Assembly (NCBI GenBank): GCA_013698285.1
Contig: JACCVE010000198.1
Location: 1 to 14,650, forward strand
DNA from: Chloroflexia bacterium
GTDB taxonomy: Bacteria > Chloroflexota > Chloroflexia > Thermomicrobiales > UBA6265
Direction: 5' to 3'
DNA length: 14,650 nt
A program made the position numbers and the translations under genes. A model generated the notes under the pieces. The model was given only the letters and a program-made list of their open reading frames with translations. It was not told where the DNA came from and searched no databases. Shown piece by piece: positions 1 through 6,130 of the stretch. Within the stretch, counting starts at the first letter, position 1. Every line of letters begins with the position of its first letter.

Positions 1-209
1 GTCCCCAGGGCATCCCCGCCTTCCGCGGACAGCCGGACCCTAATCCGCCCATCCCGATTCGGGTCCGGCAGCCGGGTGGCCCAGACCGGGATGTCGAGCC
101 AGACCGGCGTCCCGTCCGACACCGCGAGCGCCGCCTTCACCTCCGAGACATCTCGCGGCGCGTGGCGCGCGGCGCGGGTCATCCTGGGGTGCGGACCCGG
201 CCGGTCCAT
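1..209 (-). CDS. Unrecognised protein, 5' part only (runs off the left edge)
   Basis: An open frame starts at ATG 209 on the minus strand and stays open to the window edge, giving about 69 residues. It begins 3 nt after the TGA of the upstream minus-strand gene (TGAgcgATG), so the two are probably cotranscribed and translationally coupled. A second in-frame ATG lies at 182, before TRAARHAPRD. The visible part is rich in Arg, Asp and Pro, has a stretch DGTPVWLDIPVWATRL, and shows no signal peptide or membrane segment. I do not recognise the family. It is called because of the tight spacing and the GC-rich third codon positions. The 3' end is outside the window, so length and function are unknown. 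Confidence 0.5.
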   Translation of the reverse strand, partial: MDRPGPHPRMTRAARHAPRDVSEVKAALAVSDGTPVWLDIPVWATRLPDPNRDGRIRVRLSAEGGDALG

Positions 210-212
210 CGC

Positions 213-941
213 TCACCGGGTTACTTCGCGAGATCGCGGTTCGACCGGCGGTTCGTGCCAGCGGCGAAAGGCGAATCGCTCGGTCGGCCCGAACGGCTCA
301 TCGTGACCATCCCGTGCCGCGACGGACGCGACCACGGACAATAGGACATCACGGTGGTGGGGCGATTCGGTGGGGGCTGCGTCGGGGCCGGGATCGATGC
401 TGGCCAGGGGCGCGAAGGTCGCCCGGGCCTCCGCCACCAGTGCCGGCAGCGCCGGATCGACCGACGCATCCTGATCGGGTCGCCGGTCCCAGACACGGAT
501 CGCCCACGCCATCGTCGCCTCCCCGCCCAGGCCCGGCAGGGCGAGGCGACCCCGCGGCAGGGCCCACGCTCGCCAGGCCGCATCGTCGGGGGCGGCATAC
601 TTCCAGTGACCGACCAGGCGGGCGACCTCCTCGCGGTAATGCTCCCGCTCCCTGTCGGTGAGGCGGTCGAGTTGTCGGATCAGGCCGTCGGCCGAGCGAT
701 CGACGGCCCGGAGGGACGCCCCCGGCGTCACGCGGACCACGGCCCGCACCACCCCGAGCACCGCCCGGGCGGCGCTGGCCCGCTGGAGCCGGTCCGGCGA
801 TCGGGCGAAGGTGGTCACCTCGGCCAGTGAGAGGCGAGCCCGGTCGAACTGCCAGCGCGAGATGGCCGGAATCGCGATCAGGAGGGCGAGATCGGCCCGG
901 TCCTCGGACGGGTTGACGTGGGAGTCCCCGATCGCGACCAT
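213..941 (-). CDS. Unrecognised protein of 242 residues, probably the intact remainder of a longer frame-disrupted gene
   Basis: The frame from ATG 941 to TGA 213 has a very strong GC bias at third codon positions, which marks it as coding rather than a shadow. The product is soluble-looking, rich in Arg, Ala and Asp, with amphipathic helical stretches (RADLALLIAIPAISRWQFDR, then REREHYREEVARLVGHWKY at about residues 97-115) and a Pro/Asp-rich region in the second half. No catalytic motif or known domain is recognised. Coding signal continues upstream of 941: residues DLVAAGSGHLLAADRESA precede Met941 in the same frame without a start codon, and more coding-like sequence follows in another frame (see 942-1094). 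The natural protein is therefore likely longer, about 276 residues. The gene overlapping the left edge starts 3 nt downstream, suggesting a two-gene transcript. Confidence 0.65.
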   Translation of the reverse strand: MVAIGDSHVNPSEDRADLALLIAIPAISRWQFDRARLSLAEVTTFARSPDRLQRASAARAVLGVVRAVVRVTPGASLRAVDRSADGLIRQLDRLTDREREHYREEVARLVGHWKYAAPDDAAWRAWALPRGRLALPGLGGEATMAWAIRVWDRRPDQDASVDPALPALVAEARATFAPLASIDPGPDAAPTESPHHRDVLLSVVASVAARDGHDEPFGPTERFAFRRWHEPPVEPRSREVTR

Positions 942-1094
942 CGCCGACTCGCGGTCGGCCGCCAGGAGGTGGCCAGACCCCGCCGCGACCAGGTCGCCAC
1001 GGTCGGATCACCGCCGGCGAAGCGGGCCCGGGCGATGCCGAGCCGTTCCTTCTTGACGGCGTCCAGGAATGTCGCCTCCGCACCCGCGTCCCAT
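942..1094 (-). pseudogene. Frame-disrupted 5' end of the 213-941 gene
   Basis: Minus-strand reading from ATG 1094 gives coding-like sequence only if two single-base changes are assumed. One G removed from the GGG just after the ATG (plus-strand C1090-C1092) opens M-DAGAEATFLDAVKKERLG and onward through FAGGDPTVA. One base added near 996 then joins this to DLVAAGSGHLLAADRESA and to Met941. Without these changes the ATG 1094 frame stops at TGA 1010-1008, and the DAGAEAT frame has a TAA directly before it (1096-1094). The two indels compensate each other. This is either a recently inactivated gene or an assembly or sequencing error in a homopolymer-rich stretch; the sequence alone cannot separate these. 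The site near 996 has no slippery heptamer, so programmed frameshifting is unlikely. Confidence 0.45.
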
Positions 1095-1114
1095 TAGGTC
1101 GCATCCCGGCCCGG

Positions 1115-2128
1115 ATGGTCCTGTTCACTGCCGTCAGGCCCTATCATCACGGGGCCTCGGACCACGTCGCCACGCCCGTCGAGGTCCCGCTCGTCATGCG
1201 CGGTGAGATCATCCATGGAGTATCCGGCACGTCCCGGATCGCCGCAAGCCAACCACAAGCACCTGAACCGGTGATTGAGCGTGTCACGATCGCCCTCTCC
1301 TCCACTGCACCAGAGGACGTGGCGGAGACCATGGCCACCCTCCTGACCCTGATCAGCCCCTCCCCACCAACCGTGGTCACCGCTGACGAGGGGAGCCCGG
1401 CCAGGGTGCGGGTCGACGCCATCGCTGGCTCGCCCGCAAGCGGCGTCACCCGGCTCCTGGGCGGGCGGATCGTGTCGCGGGATGGCCGTCCGGTGCCGTT
1501 CGTGGCCCCGTTTCCCGCGGGCGGGAACCTTTTCCGGCGGGGTGCGCCTTGGAGCCCGGTCGCGTTGCCCGGCGATGAGACCGGTCGAGCCCCGGTGCGG
1601 CTCGACGCCCGGCTCGCGCCACCCCATCGCGTCCTGGTAGTCGCCGACCTCGTCGATCACCCGCGGGGCTCGCCGATCGCCATCCTGTCACGATATGTCC
1701 ATCCACGGGACCGGCTCCACGCCCGTCTGGCCGATGGGGACCCACTCGCCGTCAACGCGGCATTCGGGTTCGTGATCGCTCTCGTCGTGATCATCGCCCC
1801 CGCCACGAACGGCCAGAGGCGAATAGCGGTCACGACGGACCTGCTGGCCGCGGAGTTGGTCGCGGTCGCTCTCGGTGCCCGCGGTCCGGAGCATGACGGG
1901 GCAGTGGACCACCCGGGGTCGAGCCAGCCGTGGGAAGACGCCATCGTCCAGCGCGCCACCGCGGCGCCTCTCGGCGTCGATCACCCGTCCCGATTGGCAC
2001 TGGTGGATGCCACGCCGCCGGACGACCACGCCGCGTTGGGCGGGGCGCTGGACCCCGGTGCCTGGGTCATCGATCTAGCCACCCGGCTCGGCGTCCCGGC
2101 CAGCGCGATCGGCCAGACCATCATCTGA
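1115..2128 (+). CDS. Unrecognised protein of 337 residues
   Basis: This is the only long frame across 1.0 kb here. Its third codon positions are clearly GC-rich (about 78% in the first hundred codons, by eye), somewhat less than in uvrC. The product has no signal peptide. Residues 169-180 (PPHRVLVVADLV) and 212-230 (AVNAAFGFVIALVVIIAP) are hydrophobic; the second could be a buried strand-helix or one membrane segment. The stretch TTDLLAAELVAVALG (240-254), followed by a Pro/Trp-rich segment and HPSRLALV, faintly recalls the C-terminal part of DUF362-type proteins, but that is weak and no cysteine cluster is present. Start choice is open: ATG 1115 has no Shine-Dalgarno, while ATG 1196 has GAGG 11 nt upstream and would leave about 100 bp for divergent promoters. 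It ends before the uvrC promoter, so it is not in the uvrC operon. Confidence 0.55.
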   Translation: MVLFTAVRPYHHGASDHVATPVEVPLVMRGEIIHGVSGTSRIAASQPQAPEPVIERVTIALSSTAPEDVAETMATLLTLISPSPPTVVTADEGSPARVRVDAIAGSPASGVTRLLGGRIVSRDGRPVPFVAPFPAGGNLFRRGAPWSPVALPGDETGRAPVRLDARLAPPHRVLVVADLVDHPRGSPIAILSRYVHPRDRLHARLADGDPLAVNAAFGFVIALVVIIAPATNGQRRIAVTTDLLAAELVAVALGARGPEHDGAVDHPGSSQPWEDAIVQRATAAPLGVDHPSRLALVDATPPDDHAALGGALDPGAWVIDLATRLGVPASAIGQTII

Positions 2129-2178
2129 TCCCGGGTATCCGATGTGACCGGGATCACCGCGGGAACCCCCGTTCGGCG

Positions 2179-2206
2179 TTGGTCAGGGGGGCGATTCCGC
2201 TATACT
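2179..2206 (+). promoter_or_regulatory. Probable promoter of uvrC with an almost leaderless start
   Basis: A TATACT hexamer (2201-2206, five of six matches to TATAAT) stands in a GC-rich background. Sixteen bases upstream is TTGGTC (2179-2184), a poor -35 that matches only at TTG. Transcription would begin at about 2212-2214, only a few bases before the uvrC ATG at 2216. No Shine-Dalgarno precedes that ATG, which agrees with a leaderless or near-leaderless message. The same TATACT hexamer occurs in the ABC-F promoter on the other strand (13604-13599). Confidence 0.6.
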
Positions 2207-2215
2207 TTGGGCGTT

Positions 2216-4219
2216 ATGACCACCCAGGTTCGTCGCCCCAATACCGCCCGGCCCGACTTCTCATCGCGCCTCGCCGCGCTGGCCGCCGCCCCCGGCGTCT
2301 ACCTGATGAAGAATGCCGATGGCACGGTGATCTACGTCGGCAAAGCCGCCCAACTCCGCAACCGGGTCCGTTCCTACTTCCAGTCCCCCCGGGGCCACGA
2401 TCCCAAGACCCGCGAGCTGGTCAGCCACATCGTCGACTTCGAGGTGATCCGGACCGACACGCCGACCGAGGCCCTGATCCTCGAGAACGAGTTGATTAAG
2501 AAGTACCTACCCAAGTACAACGTCATGCTGAAGGACAGCAAGACCTACCCGTATCTCAAGATCACCGACGAGGAATGGCCCCGCGTCATCTCCACCCGCC
2601 AGATCCTCAAGGACGGCGGCCGCTACTTCGGCCCCTACACCTCTGCCGGGGCCGCCTACCAGTCCCTGAACCTGCTCAACCGTCTCTTCCCCTACCGCAA
2701 GTGCGATAAGAAGATCACCGGCGACGACGAGGACTGCCTCTACTACCACATGCACCAGTGCACCGCCCCCTGCATTCGGGCCACGGACCGGGCCACCTAC
2801 ATGGAGGCCGTCGAGGGGGCATCGCTGTTTCTCTCCGGCCGGGGCGAGGAGGTCATCGGGCCGCTGGAGCGGGACATGCAGCAGGCGGCCGACGCCTGGA
2901 ACTTCGAGCGAGCCGGGGAGTTGCGGGACCGGATCACCGCCGTTCGCCACGTCCTGGAGCGGCAGAAGATCGTCAGCCCGAACGGGACGAACGCCGACGT
3001 GATCGCCGTCTCCCAGGGGGCCGGGGGCGACGCCGGGGTCCAGGTCGGCTTCCTCCGCAACGGCAAGCTGCTCGGCTCCGAGTTCTTCCCCATGCGTGCG
3101 ACGGTCGAGGACACTCCCGCTGGCATCCTGGCCGGGTTCGTCGCCCAGTTCTACGACCAGGCGGCGATGGTGCCGCCCCAGATCTTCGTCGCCACGCCTC
3201 TCCCCGATCCCGAGGCCGAGGTGATCCTCCCCTGGCTGCGGGAGCGACGAGGCGGCAAGGTCGAGATCGTCGTGCCCCAACGGGGTGACAAGCGCGGCCT
3301 GGTCGAGATGGTCGCCAAGAGCGCCGACCAGAACCTGGAGCAGAATCGGCTTAAGTTCCTCTCCGACGAGATGAAGATGACCGCCGCGATGACTGAGCTG
3401 GCCTCCGCGCTGGACCTCCCCCGCCTGCCGCGCCGGATCGAATGCTTCGACATCTCCAACACTCAGGGGACGAACCCGGTCGCCAGCATGGTCGTCTTCA
3501 TCGACGGCCGACCGGCCAAGAAGGAATACCGCCGCTTCGGGATCAAGACCGTCACCGGCAGCAACGACTTCGCGATGATGCGGGAGGTCATCTCGCGCCG
3601 GTTCAAGCGCGCCGCCCTGGTCGAGGGCGACGCCGGCGATGATCACGCGACCAGCGATGGCGACCCGGTCGCCGCCTACTTCGCCGCCCCGTCCACGTCC
3701 GCGATGGCAGCGGTAGGGCCGATCAGCGACGACGGGGCGGAAACCGCGGAGGAGGAGCCCGCCGCCACGACCCGCGACGGCGGCAAGTGGGCTCAATTGC
3801 CCGACCTGGTGATCGTCGACGGTGGCAAGGGTCAGCTCAACGCGGCGCTCGACGCCCTACGGGAGGCCGGGATGACCGGCCAGCCGATCGCCGGTCTGGC
3901 CAAGGAGAACGAGGAACTGTTCCTGCCCGGCCAGCCGGTCCCCGTCCTCTTGCCCCGCGATAGCCAGGCCCTCTACCTCGTCCAGCGAGTCCGGGACGAG
4001 GCTCACCGCTTCGCCGTCACCTTCCACCGGGTCAAGCGCTCGAAGGCCGCCGTCCACTCCAAGCTCGACGACGTGCCCGGCATCGGGCCGAAGCGGCGCA
4101 AGGCCCTGATCGCCCACTTCGGCTCCCTACGGGGCATCCAGGCCGCGACGGTCGAGGAACTGACGGCGGTGGAGGGCATCAGCCCCGCCGTCGCGGCCTC
4201 GATCAAGGCGACGATTTGA
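2216..4219 (+). CDS. uvrC: UvrABC excinuclease subunit C
   Basis: UvrC makes both incisions around a lesion after UvrA/UvrB loading in nucleotide excision repair. The 667-residue product shows all expected parts in order: an N-terminal GIY-YIG nuclease (GVY at 27-29, IYVGK at 39-43, Arg and Tyr in RNRVRSYF, Glu in ILENELIKK) for the 3' cut; a conserved Cys cluster (residues 163-186); a UVR helix pair at about 211-247 for UvrB contact; the RNase H-like nuclease for the 5' cut with Asp412 (ECFDIS), Asp535 (VDGGKGQL) and His597 (DEAHRF); and a C-terminal HhH2 at about 618-665. ATG 2216 is chosen because the protein family begins about there and the promoter lies just upstream; the frame is open back to 2144 but would overlap the promoter. 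An acidic, Ala-rich insert of about 60 residues (about 467-526) lies between the first two catalytic Asp residues. The stop shares one base with a small ORF at 4219. Confidence 0.97.
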   Translation: MTTQVRRPNTARPDFSSRLAALAAAPGVYLMKNADGTVIYVGKAAQLRNRVRSYFQSPRGHDPKTRELVSHIVDFEVIRTDTPTEALILENELIKKYLPKYNVMLKDSKTYPYLKITDEEWPRVISTRQILKDGGRYFGPYTSAGAAYQSLNLLNRLFPYRKCDKKITGDDEDCLYYHMHQCTAPCIRATDRATYMEAVEGASLFLSGRGEEVIGPLERDMQQAADAWNFERAGELRDRITAVRHVLERQKIVSPNGTNADVIAVSQGAGGDAGVQVGFLRNGKLLGSEFFPMRATVEDTPAGILAGFVAQFYDQAAMVPPQIFVATPLPDPEAEVILPWLRERRGGKVEIVVPQRGDKRGLVEMVAKSADQNLEQNRLKFLSDEMKMTAAMTELASALDLPRLPRRIECFDISNTQGTNPVASMVVFIDGRPAKKEYRRFGIKTVTGSNDFAMMREVISRRFKRAALVEGDAGDDHATSDGDPVAAYFAAPSTSAMAAVGPISDDGAETAEEEPAATTRDGGKWAQLPDLVIVDGGKGQLNAALDALREAGMTGQPIAGLAKENEELFLPGQPVPVLLPRDSQALYLVQRVRDEAHRFAVTFHRVKRSKAAVHSKLDDVPGIGPKRRKALIAHFGSLRGIQAATVEELTAVEGISPAVAASIKATI

Positions 4220-4302
4220 TGATCGTGTGGCCCGAAGGTGGCGAGTGGACCATCTACGTCCTCGCCGGTCGGTCGATCCGCCGCCGGGCGGCCTCGGCGT
4301 GA
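4219..4302 (+). other. Candidate 27-codon bridging ORF between uvrC and tsaC
   Basis: ATG 4219 shares its A with the uvrC stop (TGATG), and the TGA at 4300-4302 overlaps the GTG proposed for tsaC (GTGA). The predicted peptide begins MIVWPEGGEWTIYVLAG and ends in an Arg/Ala-rich tail. About 23 of 26 sense codons after the start end in G or C, better than the competing tsaC-frame reading of the same bases (about 17 of 24). It could be a true small protein, or just a ribosome path that hands translation from uvrC to tsaC. No homologue is recognised, and an AAGG lies 10 nt upstream of the ATG as a weak ribosome site. Confidence 0.3.
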
Positions 4303-4973
4303 TCGTCCCGTCGTCGAACGATGACGGGGCGGTCCTGGCGGCTATCCGGGACCTCCTCGCGGGACGGGTGATCGGGTTGCCGACCGATACCGTCTATGGC
4401 CTCGCCGCCGCGCTGGACCGTCCCGGTGCAATCGCTGACCTGTTCGCCATCAAGGGACGATCCGAGGGTAAGCCCCTCCCGATCCTGATCGCGGGGACCG
4501 GCGCCCTCGGCCTCGTCGCCCGTCCGGTCCCCGCCCGCGTGGCTGCCTTCCTAGCCGCGCTCTGGCCCGGGGGGCTCACCGTCGCGCTTCCGGCCCGCGC
4601 GGGTCTTTCTCCCGCCGTCGTCGCCCCCGACGGCACGGTCGGGGTCCGCGTGCCAGATCACGGCCTCACCGTCGCCGTCCTGCGGGGGGCCGGTGGCGCC
4701 GCGGCCGTCACCAGCGCCAACCGGTCCGGCGCCCCGCCCCTCCGCACAGCCAGCGAGGTCCGGGCCGCGTTCGGATCCTGGCTCGGGGTGGTCCTGGACG
4801 GCGAGGGCCGGGCAGATGCGCTCCCCTCGACGGTGATCGGCTTCGACGGTGACGAGATGTCGATCATCCGTCACGGCGCCATCGGTGAGGACCTCCTCCG
4901 CGCGGCTTGGGACCCCGCCGGTCGGGAGAGCGTCCCGCGTGTGGTTAGCACCCGTCCCGGCACGGTACGATAG
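4299..4973 (+). CDS. tsaC: L-threonylcarbamoyladenylate synthase (Sua5/YciO/YrdC family)
   Basis: The family forms threonylcarbamoyl-AMP from threonine, bicarbonate and ATP, the first step of t6A synthesis on ANN-decoding tRNAs. With the GTG start at 4299 the product has 224 residues. Visible motifs are PTDTVYGLA (28-36), the basic nucleotide-binding set K52-x-R54 and K58 (IKGRSEGKPL), VGVRVPDH (114-121), TSANRSG (138-144) and the terminal PSTVIGF (176-182) with IIRHGAI. There is no C-terminal Sua5 domain, so it is the short TsaC form. The frame is open upstream to GTG 4227, but that would add 24 Arg/Pro-rich residues unlike the family N-terminus, so GTG 4299 is preferred. It follows uvrC by 79 nt, bridged by a small ORF, and is probably cotranscribed. 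YciO, a paralogue without a proven role, cannot be fully excluded. Confidence 0.88.
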   Translation: MIVPSSNDDGAVLAAIRDLLAGRVIGLPTDTVYGLAAALDRPGAIADLFAIKGRSEGKPLPILIAGTGALGLVARPVPARVAAFLAALWPGGLTVALPARAGLSPAVVAPDGTVGVRVPDHGLTVAVLRGAGGAAAVTSANRSGAPPLRTASEVRAAFGSWLGVVLDGEGRADALPSTVIGFDGDEMSIIRHGAIGEDLLRAAWDPAGRESVPRVVSTRPGTVR

Positions 4974-5010
4974 CGGCGGAACCCAGGCGCAGCGGAGGAC
5001 ATCACCGGGC

Positions 5011-5838
5011 ATGAGACAACCGTCGTTTGGCCAAGGGATCATCGTCAGCATCGTCGTCGCCGCGCTGGTCTTCGCGATGGCCATCGCCGCCGTCGGCCGC
5101 GGCGACGATGACCCGACCAACATTCCCGCCGGGGAGACGACCGGGTGGCTCTATTGGGGCGTCGCCGTCCTGATCATCGCCGGGGCCGGGGCGGGCGCCC
5201 AATACGCGGAGGAGATCGCCAAGGTCGCCGCCCAGGCCGTCGGCCAGCGCCGGGTCACCGCGGCCGTGCCGACCGCCTGGGCGGTGCCCGCGGTGGCGAC
5301 GTTCGGCACCCTGCTGTTGATCGCCACCTACCACAACAGTTGGATGCTGCTCCTCGGCCCCCTCTTCGCGTTCCTCGGCACGGCTGGCGCGCTCTTCTCC
5401 CGCGACCTGCTCGACGACGTCGGCGACGCCGCTCACCGGATGGCGGTGACGGTCCATACCGTCATCATCCACGCCGCCGCCTTCCTCGCGTTGGGGACGG
5501 TCTATATCAACAAGTTCCCCGATTGGTTCTCCGCCTCCCTGGTCGGCCTGATCGCCGGGGCCCTGGCCCTGGAGATGCTAGAGCGGGCGACCGAGTTCCC
5601 GCCCCGCCACATGCTCTACGCGCTGGTCGTCGGCCTCCTCCTCTGGCAGGCCACCCTGGCCGTGAACTGGTGGCCGATGCACGGCTGGTCCGGTGGCGCG
5701 GTCCTGCTGGTCTGCTTCTACTTGTCGGCCGGGCTCCTCCTCAGCGGTGCCGAGCGCGGCGGACCACGGTTCCGGGACCTGATCGAATACGGCGGGGTCA
5801 GTATCCTGGCACTCGCATTCCTGATCGTCTCGGGATGA
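5011..5838 (+). CDS. Multi-pass membrane protein of unknown function (possibly DUF5656-like)
   Basis: The 275-residue product is highly hydrophobic with about nine membrane segments, roughly at residues 9-28, 45-63, 89-106, 111-129, 144-165, 172-189, 199-219, 227-246 and 258-273. Loops carry acidic and basic patches, for example GRGDDDP near 29-35 and SRDLLDDVGDAAHR near 130-143, and Trp/His-rich NWWPMHGW at 219-226. No transporter or enzyme signature is visible. The overall look recalls the DUF5656 membrane proteins, but I cannot verify this. ATG 5011 is chosen over the longer open frame (which runs back into tsaC) because the first membrane helix follows directly and GGAGG lies at 4994-4998, 12 nt upstream, a rather long gap. 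A TACGAT -10-like hexamer sits at 4966-4971 in the end of tsaC. The stop overlaps the next gene (ATGA). Confidence 0.8.
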   Translation: MRQPSFGQGIIVSIVVAALVFAMAIAAVGRGDDDPTNIPAGETTGWLYWGVAVLIIAGAGAGAQYAEEIAKVAAQAVGQRRVTAAVPTAWAVPAVATFGTLLLIATYHNSWMLLLGPLFAFLGTAGALFSRDLLDDVGDAAHRMAVTVHTVIIHAAAFLALGTVYINKFPDWFSASLVGLIAGALALEMLERATEFPPRHMLYALVVGLLLWQATLAVNWWPMHGWSGGAVLLVCFYLSAGLLLSGAERGGPRFRDLIEYGGVSILALAFLIVSG

Positions 5839-6041
5839 GTGCCAGGACGGGGAGGCCCGACGTGAAGACCCCCGACGCGAGTGAGGCCGGTCAGATGGCG
5901 ATGCTCGATCTCCTCGAAGACCTCATCGAGTTGATGGACGAGACCGGCGTCTCGACGCGGGAAGAAGCCGTCCTGCGCTTGGCCGAGCTCGAAGCGGCAC
6001 TGGGTGACGAGCCAGGGCCGGACGAAGCGGGCCGACCCTGA
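5835..6041 (+). CDS. Small acidic protein, 68 residues
   Basis: ATG 5835 overlaps the stop of the membrane protein gene (ATGA), a classic translational-coupling arrangement, and the frame ends at TGA 6039-6041. After a basic start (SARTGRPDVKTPDASE) the protein is strongly acidic and helical: MLDLLEDLIELMDETGVSTR (23-42), then a Leu/Glu-rich helix EEAVLRLAELEAALG and an acidic Pro/Gly tail. Heptad-like Leu/Ile spacing suggests a helical hairpin that binds a partner. It has no membrane segment. Coupling suggests it acts with the membrane protein, perhaps on the cytosolic side; that is inference. The family is not recognised. Two small GC-rich hairpins follow its stop. Confidence 0.7.
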   Translation: MSARTGRPDVKTPDASEAGQMAMLDLLEDLIELMDETGVSTREEAVLRLAELEAALGDEPGPDEAGRP

Positions 6042-6042
6042 C

Positions 6043-6077
6043 CCGGGGGTTACCCCGGTGATCGTCCGCTCGTGCGG
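6043..6077 (+). terminator. Two GC-rich hairpins between the small ORF and rarA
   Basis: CCGGGG (6043-6048) pairs with CCCCGG (6053-6058) around a GTTA loop, and CCGC (6066-6069) pairs with GCGG (6074-6077) around TCGT. They begin just after the stop at 6041. There is no T tract, so a factor-independent terminator is doubtful. They may instead slow polymerase or structure the rarA leader. Confidence 0.3.
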
Positions 6078-6130
6078 CTCTCGGCCCGTGCCAGGACCGG
6101 TGGATCGCCGGCTACCCCGAGGATGGTGCC

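Noticed and set aside
987..1000. Programmed -1 frameshifting as explanation of the broken gene
   Set aside because: No slippery heptamer is present, and a second, separate shift near the ATG at 1094 would also be needed.
349..1128. A 259-codon minus-strand frame overlapping the 213-941 gene
   Set aside because: Its product is very rich in Arg, Gly and Pro, typical of an out-of-frame reading of GC-rich coding DNA, and the overlapping frame has much better third-position bias.
1094..1660. A 188-codon minus-strand frame opposite the 1115-2128 gene
   Set aside because: Low-complexity Gly/Arg/Asp composition and weaker third-position bias than the plus-strand frame. It ends in TAA just before the broken gene but looks unrelated.
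2507..3796. A 429-codon open frame on the strand opposite uvrC
   Set aside because: It is the antisense of a certain gene in GC-rich DNA, where stop codons are rare on the reverse strand. The product is Gly/Val/Asp/Leu-rich with no family motif.
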